Below, in pieces: positions 12,313-24,415 of a DNA stretch of 64,000 nt. The DNA comes from Misgurnus anguillicaudatus. Taxonomy: Eukaryota > Chordata > Actinopteri > Cypriniformes > Cobitidae. The stretch is taken from the NCBI RefSeq assembly GCF_027580225.2, contig NC_073346.2, positions 12,240,001-12,304,000 of the forward strand, written 5' to 3'. Each line of letters begins with the position of its first letter. Position 1 is the stretch's first letter. The translations under genes were made by a program, and so were the position numbers. The notes beneath the pieces were generated by a model. That model was not told where the DNA came from and ran no database searches. It worked only from the letters and a program-made list of their open reading frames with translations.

Positions 12313-14297
12313 AGTCAGGAGTTTTGTGAGGTGTACTGCTATTAACCAGTGTATACTTGTTTTTCTCTTTAACTTTGTGGTTTTTAATCTTTTTTCGAAG
12401 GTTTTCCTCTCTTGCCCTCTGTACTGTGACCAAATTTGCAGAAAGGTAACACATGGTAAGCAATAAGTCAGTATGATGTCAGTAGTGTGGACAGTTTGAT
12501 GTTTAACCTTATCATCTTGACTGGCTGGTGATGACCAACCTAATTTGTCAAAAATGAGATGCATTTGATTCCATTATATGGTGGACACACTACAGATATT
12601 ATACTAAAGGGGTGTGCTATGACTGTAGTTTGGATTTGACTGTTTACTGTGAGAAAAACATAGCTGAATCACTTAGCGGTAATAGCTGGGAACTGTGGTT
12701 AAGCTTGTGACCCAGTTTTTACTGCTGCATGAGTAGAGGGGTTTTGTTTGTGTGAGTAATGTTAAAATATAGAACATTCACTGTAGTTTGGTAAGTGGTA
12801 TCTGAAGGGATATGAGTACAAATTCCACCCCTATAAATGTAACATAGTTTAAAAGACATATTGTCATACGCCAAAAAAAATTCCATAAAAATAACCATAA
12901 AATAAAAAGTGTTATAGAGCTTTACTAACAACATTTTCTCAGTTTTCTAATTTTTTGGAATTAACCAACTGATATCAAGTTTTTTTGTCTTTCCTCTTTA
13001 CGTGTGACTTAAGCAATCATGTTAGGATAGTAAATATGGCCACTCTATGTACCTTATTTTTGAAAGTGGAAGTAAGTGATGTGACGTATTTCCCTTTTTG
13101 GAGCGTGATGTCCATTTTAATAGCCTGCCCGTAGAAAACAATGTCGTGGGAGCACTCATAAAACAAGATTTAAACAGTTAAGGTAAATATTTACTACACC
13201 TGCCATGTAATTCATTGTGAGGCCTGATCATATGAAGATATATTCAATAATTTCATGTTATTGCTCGGGGGTGACAGGTCTTCAATAAGCAAAAAGCACA
13301 GAGGCATACCAATACCTTTACAATGGGAAAGTCAGTCAAGTTTTATGGGGACACATCAAGTTTCACGCCGTCCGACAGTCAGCAGCATCTTTCTCATTTA
13401 ACACATTGTAAGTTATTTGAACAAACTATAAAAAACATAATAAACTATTACATGTATTCAGTATTGTTTTCGTTTTAATTATATCGCTTCTTACGCAAGA
13501 TGGAGATATGAGCTTATAAAATAATTTGCTTATTTTAAAATACTTTGCTTTTTCATTTAAAACATAAACATGTTTTAATAAGCTGTTAGCCATATATATT
13601 GTACTGTAATCATATTTTTGTAATAATATAGTAGCAGAATAAATAAACCAGCTAAATCATCATATTTTTATCAGTTTTTTAACATTATTGTATTTATTGT
13701 TTACTGGCAGTTGGTGGGAAAGGTTTTACTGGACGGATGTGTTTCACACCGATCATGGGTGCACGTGCACAACATACTCTCTATTCGCCAATAGTGAGAG
13801 CAAAAACAGGAAACCTACTGCACGAAGATTCAAAATTTTTGGTTAATGCTGTTTTCTAGTTTTCTATAACAATTTTTCACTCAACAGTTTACGTAACATA
13901 CTTGTGCATGTTTACTGAAGATATTTGTTTGACAAAAAAGTGGTTTGTTTATCTATAGTTAGACAAGCAAATACTCTGTCAGTAATGTGACAAAAGAGTT
14001 TAGTTTTTTTTTGTATGTATTGTACAAGAAACAAAGCCAGCCTATCTCTCAGAAACTCTCAGGTTACAAGCCCAACTCTCTAACAATTAGGCCAAAACTG
14101 CCCTATTAGAGTTATAAGAACTATATTGATATATTGCTTATAACAACAACACAAAAATAGATAAACTTCAAAAAAAATTTTTTTTTAAATATAAACATTT
14201 ATCAAATACATTTACAAATAATGAATACTCAAAACATGCCCATATTTAAGATTTCATAAAGCAAGCAATTGTAACTGTGCAGTCTATAAAATGCAGG
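12313..14297. other. No supported gene
   Basis: AT-rich DNA. A stretch at about 13250-13410 has a short open frame reading TEAYQYLYNGKVSQV followed by a GTAAG donor. It faintly recalls YqaJ/SWIM-type transposon proteins, but is too short to call. Nothing else is recognised. Confidence 0.35.
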
Positions 14298-14422
14298 GTT
14301 ATTTTCAACCCAGTGTTGGGTCAAAAAGAGACAAACCCAGCCATTGGGTTAAATTAATATAAAAAAAATAATATTTGACCCAAATATGTGTTAAAACAAC
14401 CCAGCATTTTGGGTTGAAATTA
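14298..14422. repeat. 'aacccag/ctgggtt' short dispersed repeat
   Basis: A small imperfect palindrome built around 'acccagtgttgggtc', 'gacaaacccagc' and 'acccagcattttgggttg'. Related pieces occur at 52438-52510, 54020-54096, 54963-55090, 55296-55335 and 58300-58330, so it is a short non-autonomous family common in this window. Confidence 0.6.
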
Positions 14423-14825
14423 ACCAAGTATTATGTTAGTGCAATAAACTATAGGAACAAGCTGCCTTGGATGCAATTTTTTGTTATCTCATTAAACAAG
14501 AGGATGAGCCAAAATGCACTCCACATTCTGCTAAAAAATACTGTAATAAAAAAACTTATTTAAGCTTTTTTCATCTGAATTCCCTACCCGATTAGGGGCC
14601 AGATATACTAAACAGGGCAAATTAACGTGAGAGGGCAACTCCAAAAAAGCGCAGATGGGAGTGGTAATATATGCAGGTTTTTTACTAAACAAGTGCAAAT
14701 TACATAACACAGGAAAACAGCTGATAATGACCAATGCAATCTACTAAGAGCAGCGCAAATTGGTTCAGGGTCACAAATAAGTAGAGCTGATGATCCTGCA
14801 GGTGCGGGTGATCTACTGACATCTG

Positions 14826-16050
14826 GGGCCCTATCTTGCACCCAGCGCAATTGACTTTGTCAGTGACGCATGTATTATTAGTATTTTGCACCGGCGCACA
14901 GCGGGTTTTTCCCGCCACAGACGCACGTCGGCAAACTAGGGAATGAACTTGCGCTCCCTGGGCGGTTCAGCGCAAAAAAGGAGGCGTGTTCCGGCGCAAA
15001 CTATCCCTGATGCTATTTTGCAGTTTCAAAAAACAATTGCGCCACTGACCAAAAAAAACTAGTCTAAAGTCAGTGGCGCGTTGCTCATTATGTTATTTTA
15101 AGGGCGCATGCTTGACCATAATGTATAGCGTGCACAACGCCCACACACTTCGCTTATCTAATCTACACAGATGCAACAGTTATTTTTGCAAATCAAAAAT
15201 TGTTGCAATAAAAAATATTAACACATGAGATAAGGGAAATTATTGTGGTGAGCATTGTGGTGATAGTTTTTATTTATTGTGTGGCTGCGTTAAAAAATTA
15301 TCATGCAAATAATGATTAAAATATTTTCATAAGTTTGTTGTGTGGCTGTATTACGTTTTTTTATGTAAATAATAATTAAAATGTTTTCATAAGAAACCTT
15401 AATGTATATGAACTTGATTTGTAAGTGTACTTTGGGGTTGGACCTTGCTTGCGTTTCTTGGGTCTGATTTCAAAGCCCCCAAACCCTTTGGACGCGGTGA
15501 GGGTGGACGCAGCGATGTCCTCTGCGTCAGGTCCTGAGTAGAGGCAGATCCACCTCCCGTTATACGGCGTGCCCGATTTATGCTGGCAAGCTTGGTATTC
15601 CCCCGTCTCCTGACATCATTGTAGCACTTGGCGTAACGATGGGGGTGCCAGCTGATGAACCGACGCTGATTTGGGCGGGTTTCTCCCATTCCCAAACAAA
15701 ACAACTTCTCTGTCTTGACTGCTCTTACAAGAACGTCGGTCTCCTCGGCTGTGAACCGCTCCTGGCGTGCGCCTGGTAAATCCATAATAATAATAGCAAC
15801 CCGCCATGGAACTTGCACCCTTGCGTTTAAAAGGAATGTTGGATAGCGTTCTGATTGGTTTATTTGACGTTACGCCCAAACCACACCTATGAATAATGAA
15901 CCTACTTCAGACCAACCCCTTGTTGATTTGCGCCTGGCGCAAGAGTTATTTCTCCCGCCGGGAAAATAGCAACAGCGCCCAAGATCCGCCCACAAAGTCA
16001 CTTGCGCTTTGCGCTTCACACTTGCGTTTCAGATCGTTAAAATAGGGCCC
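14826..16050. mobile_element. Harbinger-like element, 3-bp target duplication
   Basis: The inverted ends are GGGCCCTATCTTGC on the left and the inverse of 'gatcgttaaaatagggccc' on the right. Subterminal 'gcgca' and 'actttgt' motifs occur at both ends. CTG flanks both sides (14823-14825 and 16051-16053), a 3-bp duplication as in PIF/Harbinger. The only coding remnant is a Myb/SANT-like frame on the minus strand. The DDE transposase is absent, so the copy is non-autonomous. It is nested in the 14594-16625 element. Confidence 0.75.
15399..15879 (-). pseudogene. Myb/SANT-like protein remnant of Harbinger
   Basis: A 139-aa frame at 15399-15818 includes RFTAEETDVLVRAVK, the first helix region of the Myb/SANT-like DNA-binding protein encoded by Harbinger elements. 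A second frame (15616-15879) carries VVLFGNGRNPPKS, the expected continuation, so one frameshift separates the two halves near 15690-15720. The rest of the 139-aa frame is basic, low-complexity and out of frame. In the family this protein works with the DDE transposase in end recognition and nuclear import. Here it is broken. Confidence 0.6.
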
Positions 16051-16633
16051 CTGATGTGCTTGAGTTCAGCACCACGGACATCTCAGCTGAAAATGAATGG
16101 TGTGAAAACCCAGCTAACAAAGCCAAAGAACACTGAAAATGAATTTTTACAAGAAGTTTTAAAACACCTTGTATTGTGTGACGACTTCTGGTGACTTCTC
16201 ATTTATTTCCTCCAGCAAACAAAAAATAACATGACTTGCCAAACAATATTTTTGAATAATAGGTTCCACTGGCATTCCAAATAAACTGGTAGGTGTTAAA
16301 AGAAATCAACGTACCACGTGCTCTGCGATGCCTCTCCTTTTAGGCACAATTGCAGTCATTTCAAGTATTTAATAGTTTAAGACATGCTTTTTTCTTTTGT
16401 TAAATAATGGCGCAAATACCAGTTATAACACACACAAACATCAGTAAATTGCTTTTCGTGAATCATTTAAATAATCTCCTCCCATAAATTTTGTGTCTGA
16501 AAGGGAAATGCATATAAGGTCAGTCACAAAAATAACTACATGTGTTTAGTAAATCCCGACAGTCGTTATGTAATGGCAAAATGATGATTTGCGCTGGCGC
16601 ATGCTGTTATTAAGTCTGGCCCTATATCTCCTT

Positions 16634-18451
16634 TCACACTGCTGTTGATTTGTCATCCACACTGATTGTCTGTGAATAAACAGATCCTGTAGCCTGTGTA
16701 AGGTATCTCTTCATGAACTGTAATCTGCTGATGGGTGTTTTGTTCAGGAGTCTGAAAAGGTGTTTCCTAAATTTCTCTCCAACAAACACGTAGAGAATGG
16801 GATTCAAGCCGCTGTGTGAGTAAGCCAGACCTTCTGTGATCTGAAGACTAAGAGTGATTGCTTTGCTTTGTTCACAGGATGTTTCTATGAGTTTATTTAG
16901 CTCCAATGCTTTCACAAAAGCTGCAATATTATATGGAGCCCAACAGCAGAAGAAGGCAACCATCACTACAACGACAAGTCTCATGGTCTGTTTCCTGGAA
17001 GAGCGAACTGTTAGGAGTCTGTGAAGAATCATTGAGTAACAAAATCCAATTACACACAGTGGAATAATTAATCCTAAAACATTCATTTTAATAATACCAA
17101 CAGTGTTTGCATAATGGTGAGAGTTGTTATCATCTGTTGGATAAGACTGACAGTATGTTTTATTATTGTGTTTACTGATTTCAAGGTAAATAAGCTCAGG
17201 AAACGATGCAGCAACAGCAATGATCCAGATGACAATACTGGCTATAATCCCATATGTCTTTGTTCTGACTTTCAATGCGAACACAGCATGAACCACAGCT
17301 AAATATCTGTCAACACTCATCAGTACAATGAAGAAAATCCCACTGTAGAATCCAATGTGATAGACGCCTAAAACCATGGTGCACATGGGGCCTCCAAAGA
17401 CCCACTGATCTCTGGCATAGTGAGCCAGGAACGGGAGAGAGGAGACCAGCAGGAGATCAGCTAAAGCCAGATTAAGGAGACAGATGTCAGTCATGCTTCT
17501 CAGCTTTACACCCTTCAACATCACCCATAACACCAGCAGATTTCCCAGCAGGCCCAACACGAAGAACAGAGAGTATAACACAGGCAGGATGTTGGATGCA
17601 TGAACTCCATAATCACAGGATAACACAGATGGATCAAGATTTTCATAGTCATCAAAGCTGTATAAGGGAGAGGTGTTTGGCTCATCATTATTTGGTCCAT
17701 TCAAACTTAAACAGGAAAATATAATCTAAGCAAAGTTTATAGAGCTGATCATTGCATTCTAGGAACATTATGTACTGTAATATGACCTCACCTGGAAGAT
17801 ATAAAAGTATTCGGGTATGGGGTACTGTTGGTTACCATACTTGTCCATGGAGACTGTGCAGTGGTGCTTTTAATTACGAAAAAGGCAAGGAAGTATGTTA
17901 TTATTGCTCTTTAATACACATAGTTAAAAGTAAAGTTGAGTATAAAAGTTATCTTTTAAAATAAACTATTATTTGTTTATCTATTTATACTGTCTGTACA
18001 TATCTCTATACACCCATTTTAATTTGCACATCTACATGTAACATTTCTTCTGTACACACAGCTTTGTTCGAAATTTAAGACACAGGTAAGAGAGCATGGA
18101 GGATCATGGGAAAAGGAGTCTGTAGGACAGGCAGGATAACAGACTGAGGTCATGACAGAATCATCATTTTTAAATTTATGTCAGTCAATATAGTTCTTTA
18201 TTCGTTGAATGGACTCTATAACTTCCACGTTTGACTTAAGGCTGCTCTTCAGTTTCCGGTATGGGAGATCTAATGCGGAGTGACGGCAGAATCTGTACTA
18301 AAATGTACTCGTTGTTTGCTGGATTTATCCAAATTTTCAAATGAGACACTATAGTTAGTTTTAACCCAACAGGTTTGTCCATATTTACTGTACAATCCTA
18401 GGTCGAAAAAAACCTGCTGTCTTACCTTGGCTGTAAAGCAGTAGAATTCAT
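16634..18451 (-). CDS. CCR-type chemokine receptor (receptor 1)
   Basis: Predicted two-exon G-protein-coupled receptor of 365 aa. Exon 2 is 16634-17705 and exon 1 is 18426-18451 (starts MNSTALQP). The donor AG|GTAAGA and the acceptor after 'tttcctgtttaag' join in frame, phase 2; exon 2 alone has no in-frame ATG at its start. It has seven hydrophobic segments, DRYLAVVHA after TM3 (the CC-receptor signature, normally DRYLAIVHA) and NPILY in TM7. The four extracellular cysteines are all present: VLSCDY in the N-tail, GPMCTM in ECL1, KTYCQS in ECL2 and ETSCEQ in ECL3. The N-tail is acidic with tyrosines (SFDDYENLD), suitable for sulfation and chemokine binding. It is expected to couple to Gi at the plasma membrane and guide leukocytes. 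The exact orthologue (CCR4/5/8-like versus a fish-only CCR) cannot be settled here. A transposon ends about 10 bp after the stop. Confidence 0.9.
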
Positions 18452-18639
18452 TCTCTGATAGTTGAGTCAGATGTCTTCTGTCTGTTAGACAAACAGAGAA
18501 AATGTTGAAAACAATGCATTAGATAACATTTTAAATGTAGGTTTGGTAGGAGCCTAAACATTCAGTCCTGTCAATCATCATTGTGAGCATTAGGGCAGCA
18601 CAATATACTGAAGTCAAGAAATATTGCAAATGTGCATAC

Positions 18640-19740
18640 CATAACATGCATTTCGCAATGGTTTGCAATAAATGAGCAATTTAAATTTATTTGCTTAAAA
18701 AATAAAGTATGATTGAAGTCAATGTGAATAATAGTATCTGACAGGCGGATGTTGGTTGGGGTATGTGTGCATTTGCATTTAATTTCTATAGCACATTTAT
18801 AAATGCTAGAAACTGACCGAAGTGCTGTACAAGGACAAAAATAGTACCCAATAAATAAGCAACAAAATTAAAAAGGACATTTGGTACACAATAAATAAGA
18901 GCAGTAAAAAAAACTAATACTTTAGTACCCAAAATAAAACAGTATAATTAAAATAACAATCATAAAATACTATCAACTAAAAGCCAAGAAAAAAGATGAG
19001 TTTTAAGACTTTTAAACCAACCTGATCTCACAAAAATTTGTGTTATAGTCACGGAAAATTTGGATTTCTTGTGTCATTTTATGTATTGGTTGTTTTCTCA
19101 TTGTTTTTCCTATTTTCTTACCATTGTCGCTTGGGGATAGGGTTAGAATCACTTTGTTACATTTTTAGACATCCTAACCCAAACCCCAACTCTAACCCAA
19201 CTCCAGGCGAGAATAGTTTTAAAAGCAGAAGAAAGATATGTAGAAACCAATACATAAAAGTACATCCTAACCCAAACCCCAAATCTAACCCTAACCCCAA
19301 GCGACAATGATTTGATAATAAGAAAAAACAATGAGAAAACAGTACATAAAATAACATGAGAAATCCAAGGGAGTTACACTGAAAAGACATCAGTGGTCCC
19401 ATCATGGAAAAAGCTGTATTCTGTGACATGGTCACGGATAAAGTGATCAAATTTTCCATGACTATAACACGGATTTCCATGAGATCATGTTGCAACAAAC
19501 TCTGATAAAGTGGAGGCCATTTTAATGTAGTGTGGTAGATTGTTCCAAAGAATTGGACCAGCTACAGAAAACGCTCTATTTCCCCAGTATACTTCAATTG
19601 AGTACATGGGACTTAAAGAAGTAATTTGTCCTCAGAACGTAGACATCTTGCAGGAATACAATAATGAAGTTAGTTTGTCAAATACAAAGCTGGATTATTC
19701 TGTGATTTATAAACAAGCAGTAGAATTTTAAACTAAGCTA
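18640..19740. repeat. Dispersed repeat, copy 2, split by a MITE
   Basis: The left part resembles 1345-1830. After the insertion at 19018-19497 the repeat resumes with 'ctctgataaagtggaggcc' and 'tgtggtagattgttccaaag', wording seen in a common fish repeat. It lies upstream of receptor 1 and has no coding capacity. Confidence 0.5.
19018..19497. mobile_element. MITE with TAACCC-rich core, copy 1
   Basis: Imperfect inverted halves. The ends read 'caacctgatctcac' and the inverse of 'gagatcatgttgcaac'. Inside, 'accattgtcgcttgggg' pairs with 'ccccaagcgacaatg'. The core has telomere-like 'ctaaccctaacccc' runs. It is structurally the same as 20558-21036 and disrupts the 18640-19740 repeat. Confidence 0.65.
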
Positions 19741-20557
19741 TCACATGTCACATTTTTCTGCAATATCTTTTTGCTTTCCCAGAGACAATTTTTCCCATAT
19801 CCCCCTTATGCTCTTGTCTTCTTCTGTGCGGTTCCATTATGAGGTGGTTGAGCTCAGTATTCAAATTGAGAGGGGGCTGGTGTGGTTCCAGGCCTCCTGT
19901 AAACATTGAGGAACCTGTCAATAAATGTAAAATCTCAAGTGCGCCTCACACTGTTTTCTAAAGGAATTGACAGATGAGTCACTGTCTTTGTGTGTGAATT
20001 ATTTTCACCTCACTGACGGTAAGAATCTTTAGTTATTATCTTTAGTAATCTTTAGGTTTAGGGGCTTTAAAAAATTCTTCTCAAAAGGTTGAAATGGTTA
20101 GGGTAATTTGGGGTTTCTTTGATTAAAACATTTATTCAGGACCAACAATCAATGTTGATACAGAACAAGTTTCCGAAGTTTCCGAAAGGATAAATAAATG
20201 AATCTCATCTCATCCAGGATCACATCTTACTTTGTGAAATCACCGTGACCCTTTAATGACGGGGGGCTTGGCCGGGGGCGGGTGGGTGGTTTAGCTAGGT
20301 GACTCCCATAATCTTTGACATAATTTGAAAACTGGTTGAGCTTGGACCTCAGGTTCGAGCCCCCTTTTAAAGACAGCAAGCTAAGTTAGTTTACTATGAG
20401 AGTCTCCCTGTGGCCAATAAATAAATCAGTTTAAACTCATTTTTAAGCATCATAATATCATATAAAAGTTTTACCTGTGACAGTAATTTATGCATGCTTA
20501 AACCTTCTTGAATGTAATTCTACTACACCCATTTAGTATTCATGGACCTATGAATAT
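19741..20557. other. Intergenic; possible SINE head at 20268-20440
   Basis: No gene. Near 20287 is an A-box-like 'tggtttagctagg'; near 20350 a perfect-looking B box, 'ggttcgagccc'. Their spacing of about 60 bp is too long for a normal tRNA, and no cloverleaf forms by eye, so this reads as a tRNA-derived SINE rather than a tRNA gene. Confidence 0.35.
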
Positions 20558-21036
20558 GCCAACCCAGTATCACGAAATTGCTTGACTATTTTGCGCATGG
20601 ACCAGCGTGAAAATGTCACGCTTTGCCGCGCTTGAGCGCGAGCATGTCACGCTTTCTGTTTGTGTCACTGTCACGTATTGGTTACTCAACTTTTTTTCCT
20701 AATTTCTTACCATTGTCGCTTCGGTTTAGGGTTAGATTTACATAAAATGACGCCCTTACCTAAACAAACTCTAACCCCAAAGTCTTGTATCTTTTTTTAT
20801 AAACCAATACTTAAAGTGACAAATACTTAAAGTGACATATAACACAAGCACCCAATCTAACCCTAAATCGAAGCGACAATGGTTTGAAAATAGGACAAAA
20901 AAGTTGAGTAACCAATACGTGACAGTGACACAAACAGAAAAGCGTGACATGCTTACGCTCAAACGCGCCAAAGCGTGACATTTTCACGCTGGTCCATGCG
21001 TGAAATAGTCACGTAATTTCGTGATATAGGGTTGGA
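20558..21036. mobile_element. Long-inverted-repeat MITE, copy 2
   Basis: Near-palindromic 479 bp. The left arm has 'atcacgaaatt', 'catggaccagcgtgaaaatg', 'gtcacgctttg', 'ttggttactcaac' and 'accattgtcgcttcg'. The right arm has the same motifs inverted in mirrored order. A short 'ctaaccc'-bearing core separates the arms. Ends are 'ccaaccc' and 'gggttgg'. Same structural family as 19018-19497. Confidence 0.75.
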
Positions 21037-21090
21037 ATATGCATATTAGTCCCCGCCTAAGTTAAGTTTCAAGTAAAACAAGACAACCCC

Positions 21091-21805
21091 TGTGACTCTA
21101 TGATAATCTGATGCAGAGATACAGGTCTTGTTAGCCTGTTGCAAGGGTACCTCTGTGTGGTTACTAAGGAGTGAATTGGCACTCACCAGTGATTATACTC
21201 CACCCCGTGACTGTACAATTTTCTAATGCAGAGATAAGGTCTTGCTTAACAGTTGCTAGGGAGTGGCTTAGTAGCAGCCAATAATGGGCGGCAGTGGTTC
21301 AGTGTCTGAGTGTTGTCTACATATTGGAAGGTTGGTGGTTCAATCCCCGGCTCAACCTAACCAAGTGTCGAGGTGTCCTTGAGCAAGACTAACCCCAGCT
21401 GCTCCCATCGAGCTGGATGGCACCTTGCATGGCTGACACTGCTGTCGGTGTATTAATGTGTGAGTGAATGGGTGAATGTGAGGCAGTATGTAAAGCGCTT
21501 TGGATGGCCATTGGTCTATGAAAGCGCTATATAAATTCAGTCCATTTACCATATGCTGCTTGAGTGGCATAAACCAACCACCATGCCTTTACAATGTTCT
21601 GATGCAGAGATATAGGCTTTGTTAATCGGTTGCTAGGGTACTGTCTTTGGTTGTTAGCAAGTGGCTTGGCAGAGGCCAATAATGATAATCCATAGGTTGC
21701 TTGCCAGTATGAATAAAATAAACCAATCCCCATGTCTTTATGACAATCAGATTTAAAAATCGAATTGTTTTGATTTCTAGAGGGCTTAACAGTGGTTGCT
21801 AGGGT
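21091..21805. repeat. Imperfect tandem repeat split by a SINE
   Basis: Four diverged units carry 'tgatgcagagata', 'ggtcttg', 'gttgctaggg' and 'ggccaataatg'-type motifs, starting near 21091, 21206, 21583 and 21733. The unequal spacing is partly due to the SINE insertion between units two and three. Confidence 0.6.
21283..21545 (+). mobile_element. tRNA-derived SINE
   Basis: Begins 'gggcggcagtggttcagtg' (A-box-like) with a B-box-like 'ggttggtggttcaatcccc' about 50 bp on. It has a unique middle including 'gtccttgagcaag' and a tail, 'aaagcgctatataaattcag', typical of a fish SINE. A related tail occurs at 5571. RNA polymerase III-type, non-coding. Confidence 0.7.
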
Positions 21806-22304
21806 AGGGCTTAAAGCCCTGTTTTCAGATTGTTTATGATGAAATAGAACGGTTTTGACTGAAATTTGGACATATGCGGCTGCCCCGAGAATTTTCAGGT
21901 GTTTGTGTTTCATCTCCCACCTTTACAATGGGTTTAATGGTGCACTGGAACAATCCTTCCTAAAATGCATTAAGACATGGCAAAGACATGAATCTCACCG
22001 AGTGGTCGGGGGTGTTCACTGGTGTGCTCACACAAAAATCGCTGCAAAATACGCATTCCAACAGGTTTTATCGTAGTTTTGTCCAACTCCATTGACTTGT
22101 ATTAGATGTGCTGTGAGGTACGGTATTACTCCGCGCCGGGAACTTTGTTTCTATTCTTGCAACTGGCAATGGCGGATTAGCGCCACCAACTGGGCTGGAG
22201 TGTCTATTATTCAAGCTCTAAGCGGAAGAACGTACGGATGTGAGGCGTTTGGAAAAAAAGGTCCGCAAGTTAACAAGGAATGCTAATACACCTGTTGGAA
22301 AGCA
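21806..22304. other. No gene seen
   Basis: Moderate-complexity DNA resembling a fish repeat ('ggttttgactgaaatttgg', 'cattgacttgtattaga'), with no frame or RNA gene I can support. Confidence 0.35.
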
Positions 22305-23545
22305 TCCTTTGCAATTACTAGTACAGGAAACAGCAATTTTGCTTACAAGTTAAATAATAAAATGCTAATTGGTTTTAATTGTAACAACAGCTGATGTCTC
22401 ATCTGTTAATCTTTTAACTCAACACAAAAAAGTACACCTTTAAATCAAACAAACATTTATAATAAAACGTTAACTTGCTTGCCTGGAAAAGTCGTCTCAA
22501 CATCTACGAATGCCCAAATAATATTGATGACTGTTACACAGAAGGTCTCAAACACCAATGGTAACTACAAATATGTTCCAGTGTAATAAACCACCTGTGA
22601 CGTTCAAGTATATTTGGTGACAGTTTCCTACAGATGTTTTGCCATCTTTGAACAGAAAATGTCACAATACAATGTTTTCAACAAAAGTGTGAAAACATCC
22701 TTTCAGAAAGAGATCTCAGGTATCTGCTATAAAGATGCAGGTTAGGACTCTGACTTACGGCACTTTCCGTACTTGCCACATTTATTACAATAAATAAAAA
22801 ACAGTGAATGTCTATGCCTATTAATCAAAGACAGCATTGAAATCAATTATTAATACAAGTCCACAATACTCACACTAACTTGGTAAATGGAATTACCGTG
22901 TGACCTGTGAGATGGAAAGATGAGTTGAAATCAGATGATATAAGATCAGACGAGGTAAATGAGATCTAATATAGTTTATTTCCTATGTAAAGGCATTGGT
23001 TTATGGCACTTCCTTTGGTTATATTAGGGTAGGGGCTTCGCAAAGTGCAAGATTAGTTTCAGAACTGCTGCATAAACTCAAAACACTGTAGAAAGTAAAA
23101 GTTGAATCAACTTAAATATTACTTCAATTGGTAACACCTAAAAAAATTAAGCTTCATAAACTTCAATTCTCTCACTTACTTAAACCACACCTAAAACGTA
23201 AAATATTTAAACTTTTTTAACTTAGCTTTCTCAGAACACCTAAGCAATAGTGTTAAGTTGTGGTTTACAACTCTGCACACCAAACCACTACGATGCTCAA
23301 GTGACTTTATAAAGAGACGGACATACACAACAGATCTTTTCAGTATTTTTATTGTTCATAATGTCGTAAATTTACATTTACTATCTTCAGTGTCAGGAAG
23401 CTGTTGAAGATAACACAGTCATTGCAGTTGTGAGGTGGATATGGGTTTCTGGCCCAAGTAAAAATAATCAACCACAATAGTATTTTGGTCTCCGGATAAG
23501 AGTCCTTTTCTCAACGTAAGCTTATAAAAAGCTTATAAAGCAACT
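22305..23545. repeat. Duplicated block B (partner 1920-2822)
   Basis: Collinear with block A in the same orientation. Its last part, 23380-23545, also matches 8570-8740. It lies upstream of receptor 1 (minus strand). A segment at about 22865-22930, read on the minus strand, ends in TTAGTGTGAGTATT, a donor-like sequence conserved in block A, so an upstream untranslated exon of receptor 1 is conceivable. A 'cactgtagaaagt' dispersed-repeat insert at 23083-23215 is absent from block A. Confidence 0.6.
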
Positions 23546-23574
23546 GTAGAATTATATTCTCATAGTCTTGCCCC

Positions 23575-24415
23575 TGTGTGTTAACTTTCCCTTATGTTCC
23601 AATTCATTCATTCTTGAGGTTTCATCATCTTCACCTGTTCATTGTTTGTTTAGTAACCTACCTTTGGTTACCTATATATACCCTGTCTGTATTCTGCTCA
23701 TCGTCCAGTCTCTGTTTATGTTACATTTGGTGTAACCTAATGTTATATTCTTCAGTCTGTTTCCTGAGTTTTTCCTCAGGAGGAAATTGTGGAAGGTTGT
23801 GCCCATGACTCCATCTCGCTCATTGAACCTTTCAGCACCACCTTGGTTCTGTGCTCCTTCGGCTCCACTGTGATCCGCCATCCCAGAGACTACACCCGGC
23901 TCCCTTGTCCTACACCTCTACCTTGGTCTCTCGTTGCTCTGGTTCACTTCAGACTACTGGCCCTCCGGCTGCGTTTTGACCCTGCACCCCTCCAGCTTCT
24001 CCTTGGTCCTCACTCCCTCTACTGTCGCCCCGGTCAGTCCATCCCCTGTCTCTTACTCAGTCACCCGAGCCATCAGAGTCACATTGGTCTTCTTGTTCTT
24101 CACTATCCTCCTGGTTCACCATCTACTCATCACCAACTTTGTCTCCATCTTCATGTGCCTCGCTGCCATCACTCAGCACCCAGGTTCCTCCCTGTAGTTC
24201 TCCCTGTGTCCCACCTTGGCTCGTCCCTCCGTCGTCTCCACCCCGACATTTTCTCCATTGGACTTTCATTTCCCACCGCTTCGGTTCATCTTGGTGTAAC
24301 CTAATGTGTGTATGTTATATTTGCCAGTTTGTTTCCTGTGTTTTTAACTTTGTTCTCTTACTCATCATCTTGTGTTGGATTATGCACACCCTTACACATA
24401 ACTTTTATCCATAGA
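23575..24415 (+). mobile_element. Degenerate LTR-type retroelement relic
   Basis: A direct repeat with the shared phrases 'ggtgtaacctaatg' and 'gtttcctg' occurs near 23727-23776 and 24290-24350. It brackets a C/T-rich, proline/serine-type low-complexity interior. The 5' part has a TATA-like 'tatatataccctgtctgta', as in fish gypsy LTRs. It looks like a non-autonomous LTR element with a truncated second LTR. The 171-aa frame inside has no protein signature and is probably not coding. Confidence 0.4.

Larger units (their letters stand above)
14594..16625. mobile_element. Outer DNA transposon abutting receptor 1
   Basis: The left end 'ggggccagatatactaa' is matched by an inverted right end; the plus strand reads 'aagtctggccctata' at about 16612-16626. 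Internal flanks also share 'gcgcaaat'-type motifs. It is split by the Harbinger-like element at 14826-16050. The right end lies only about 10 bp past the stop codon of the receptor at 16634, so receptor 1's 3' untranslated region is transposon DNA. Exact ends and target duplication are not certain. Confidence 0.55.

Noticed and set aside
12088..12564. Several frames with histidine/threonine or cysteine/valine runs
   Set aside because: They cross the CA microsatellite and have no other similarity.
20268..20440. Candidate tRNA gene with good B box
   Set aside because: A-to-B spacing is too long and no cloverleaf pairs by eye; fits a SINE head better.
23789..24304. 171-aa and overlapping 87/91-aa frames
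   Set aside because: C/T-rich low-complexity interior of an LTR relic; several frames are open at once, as expected from composition.
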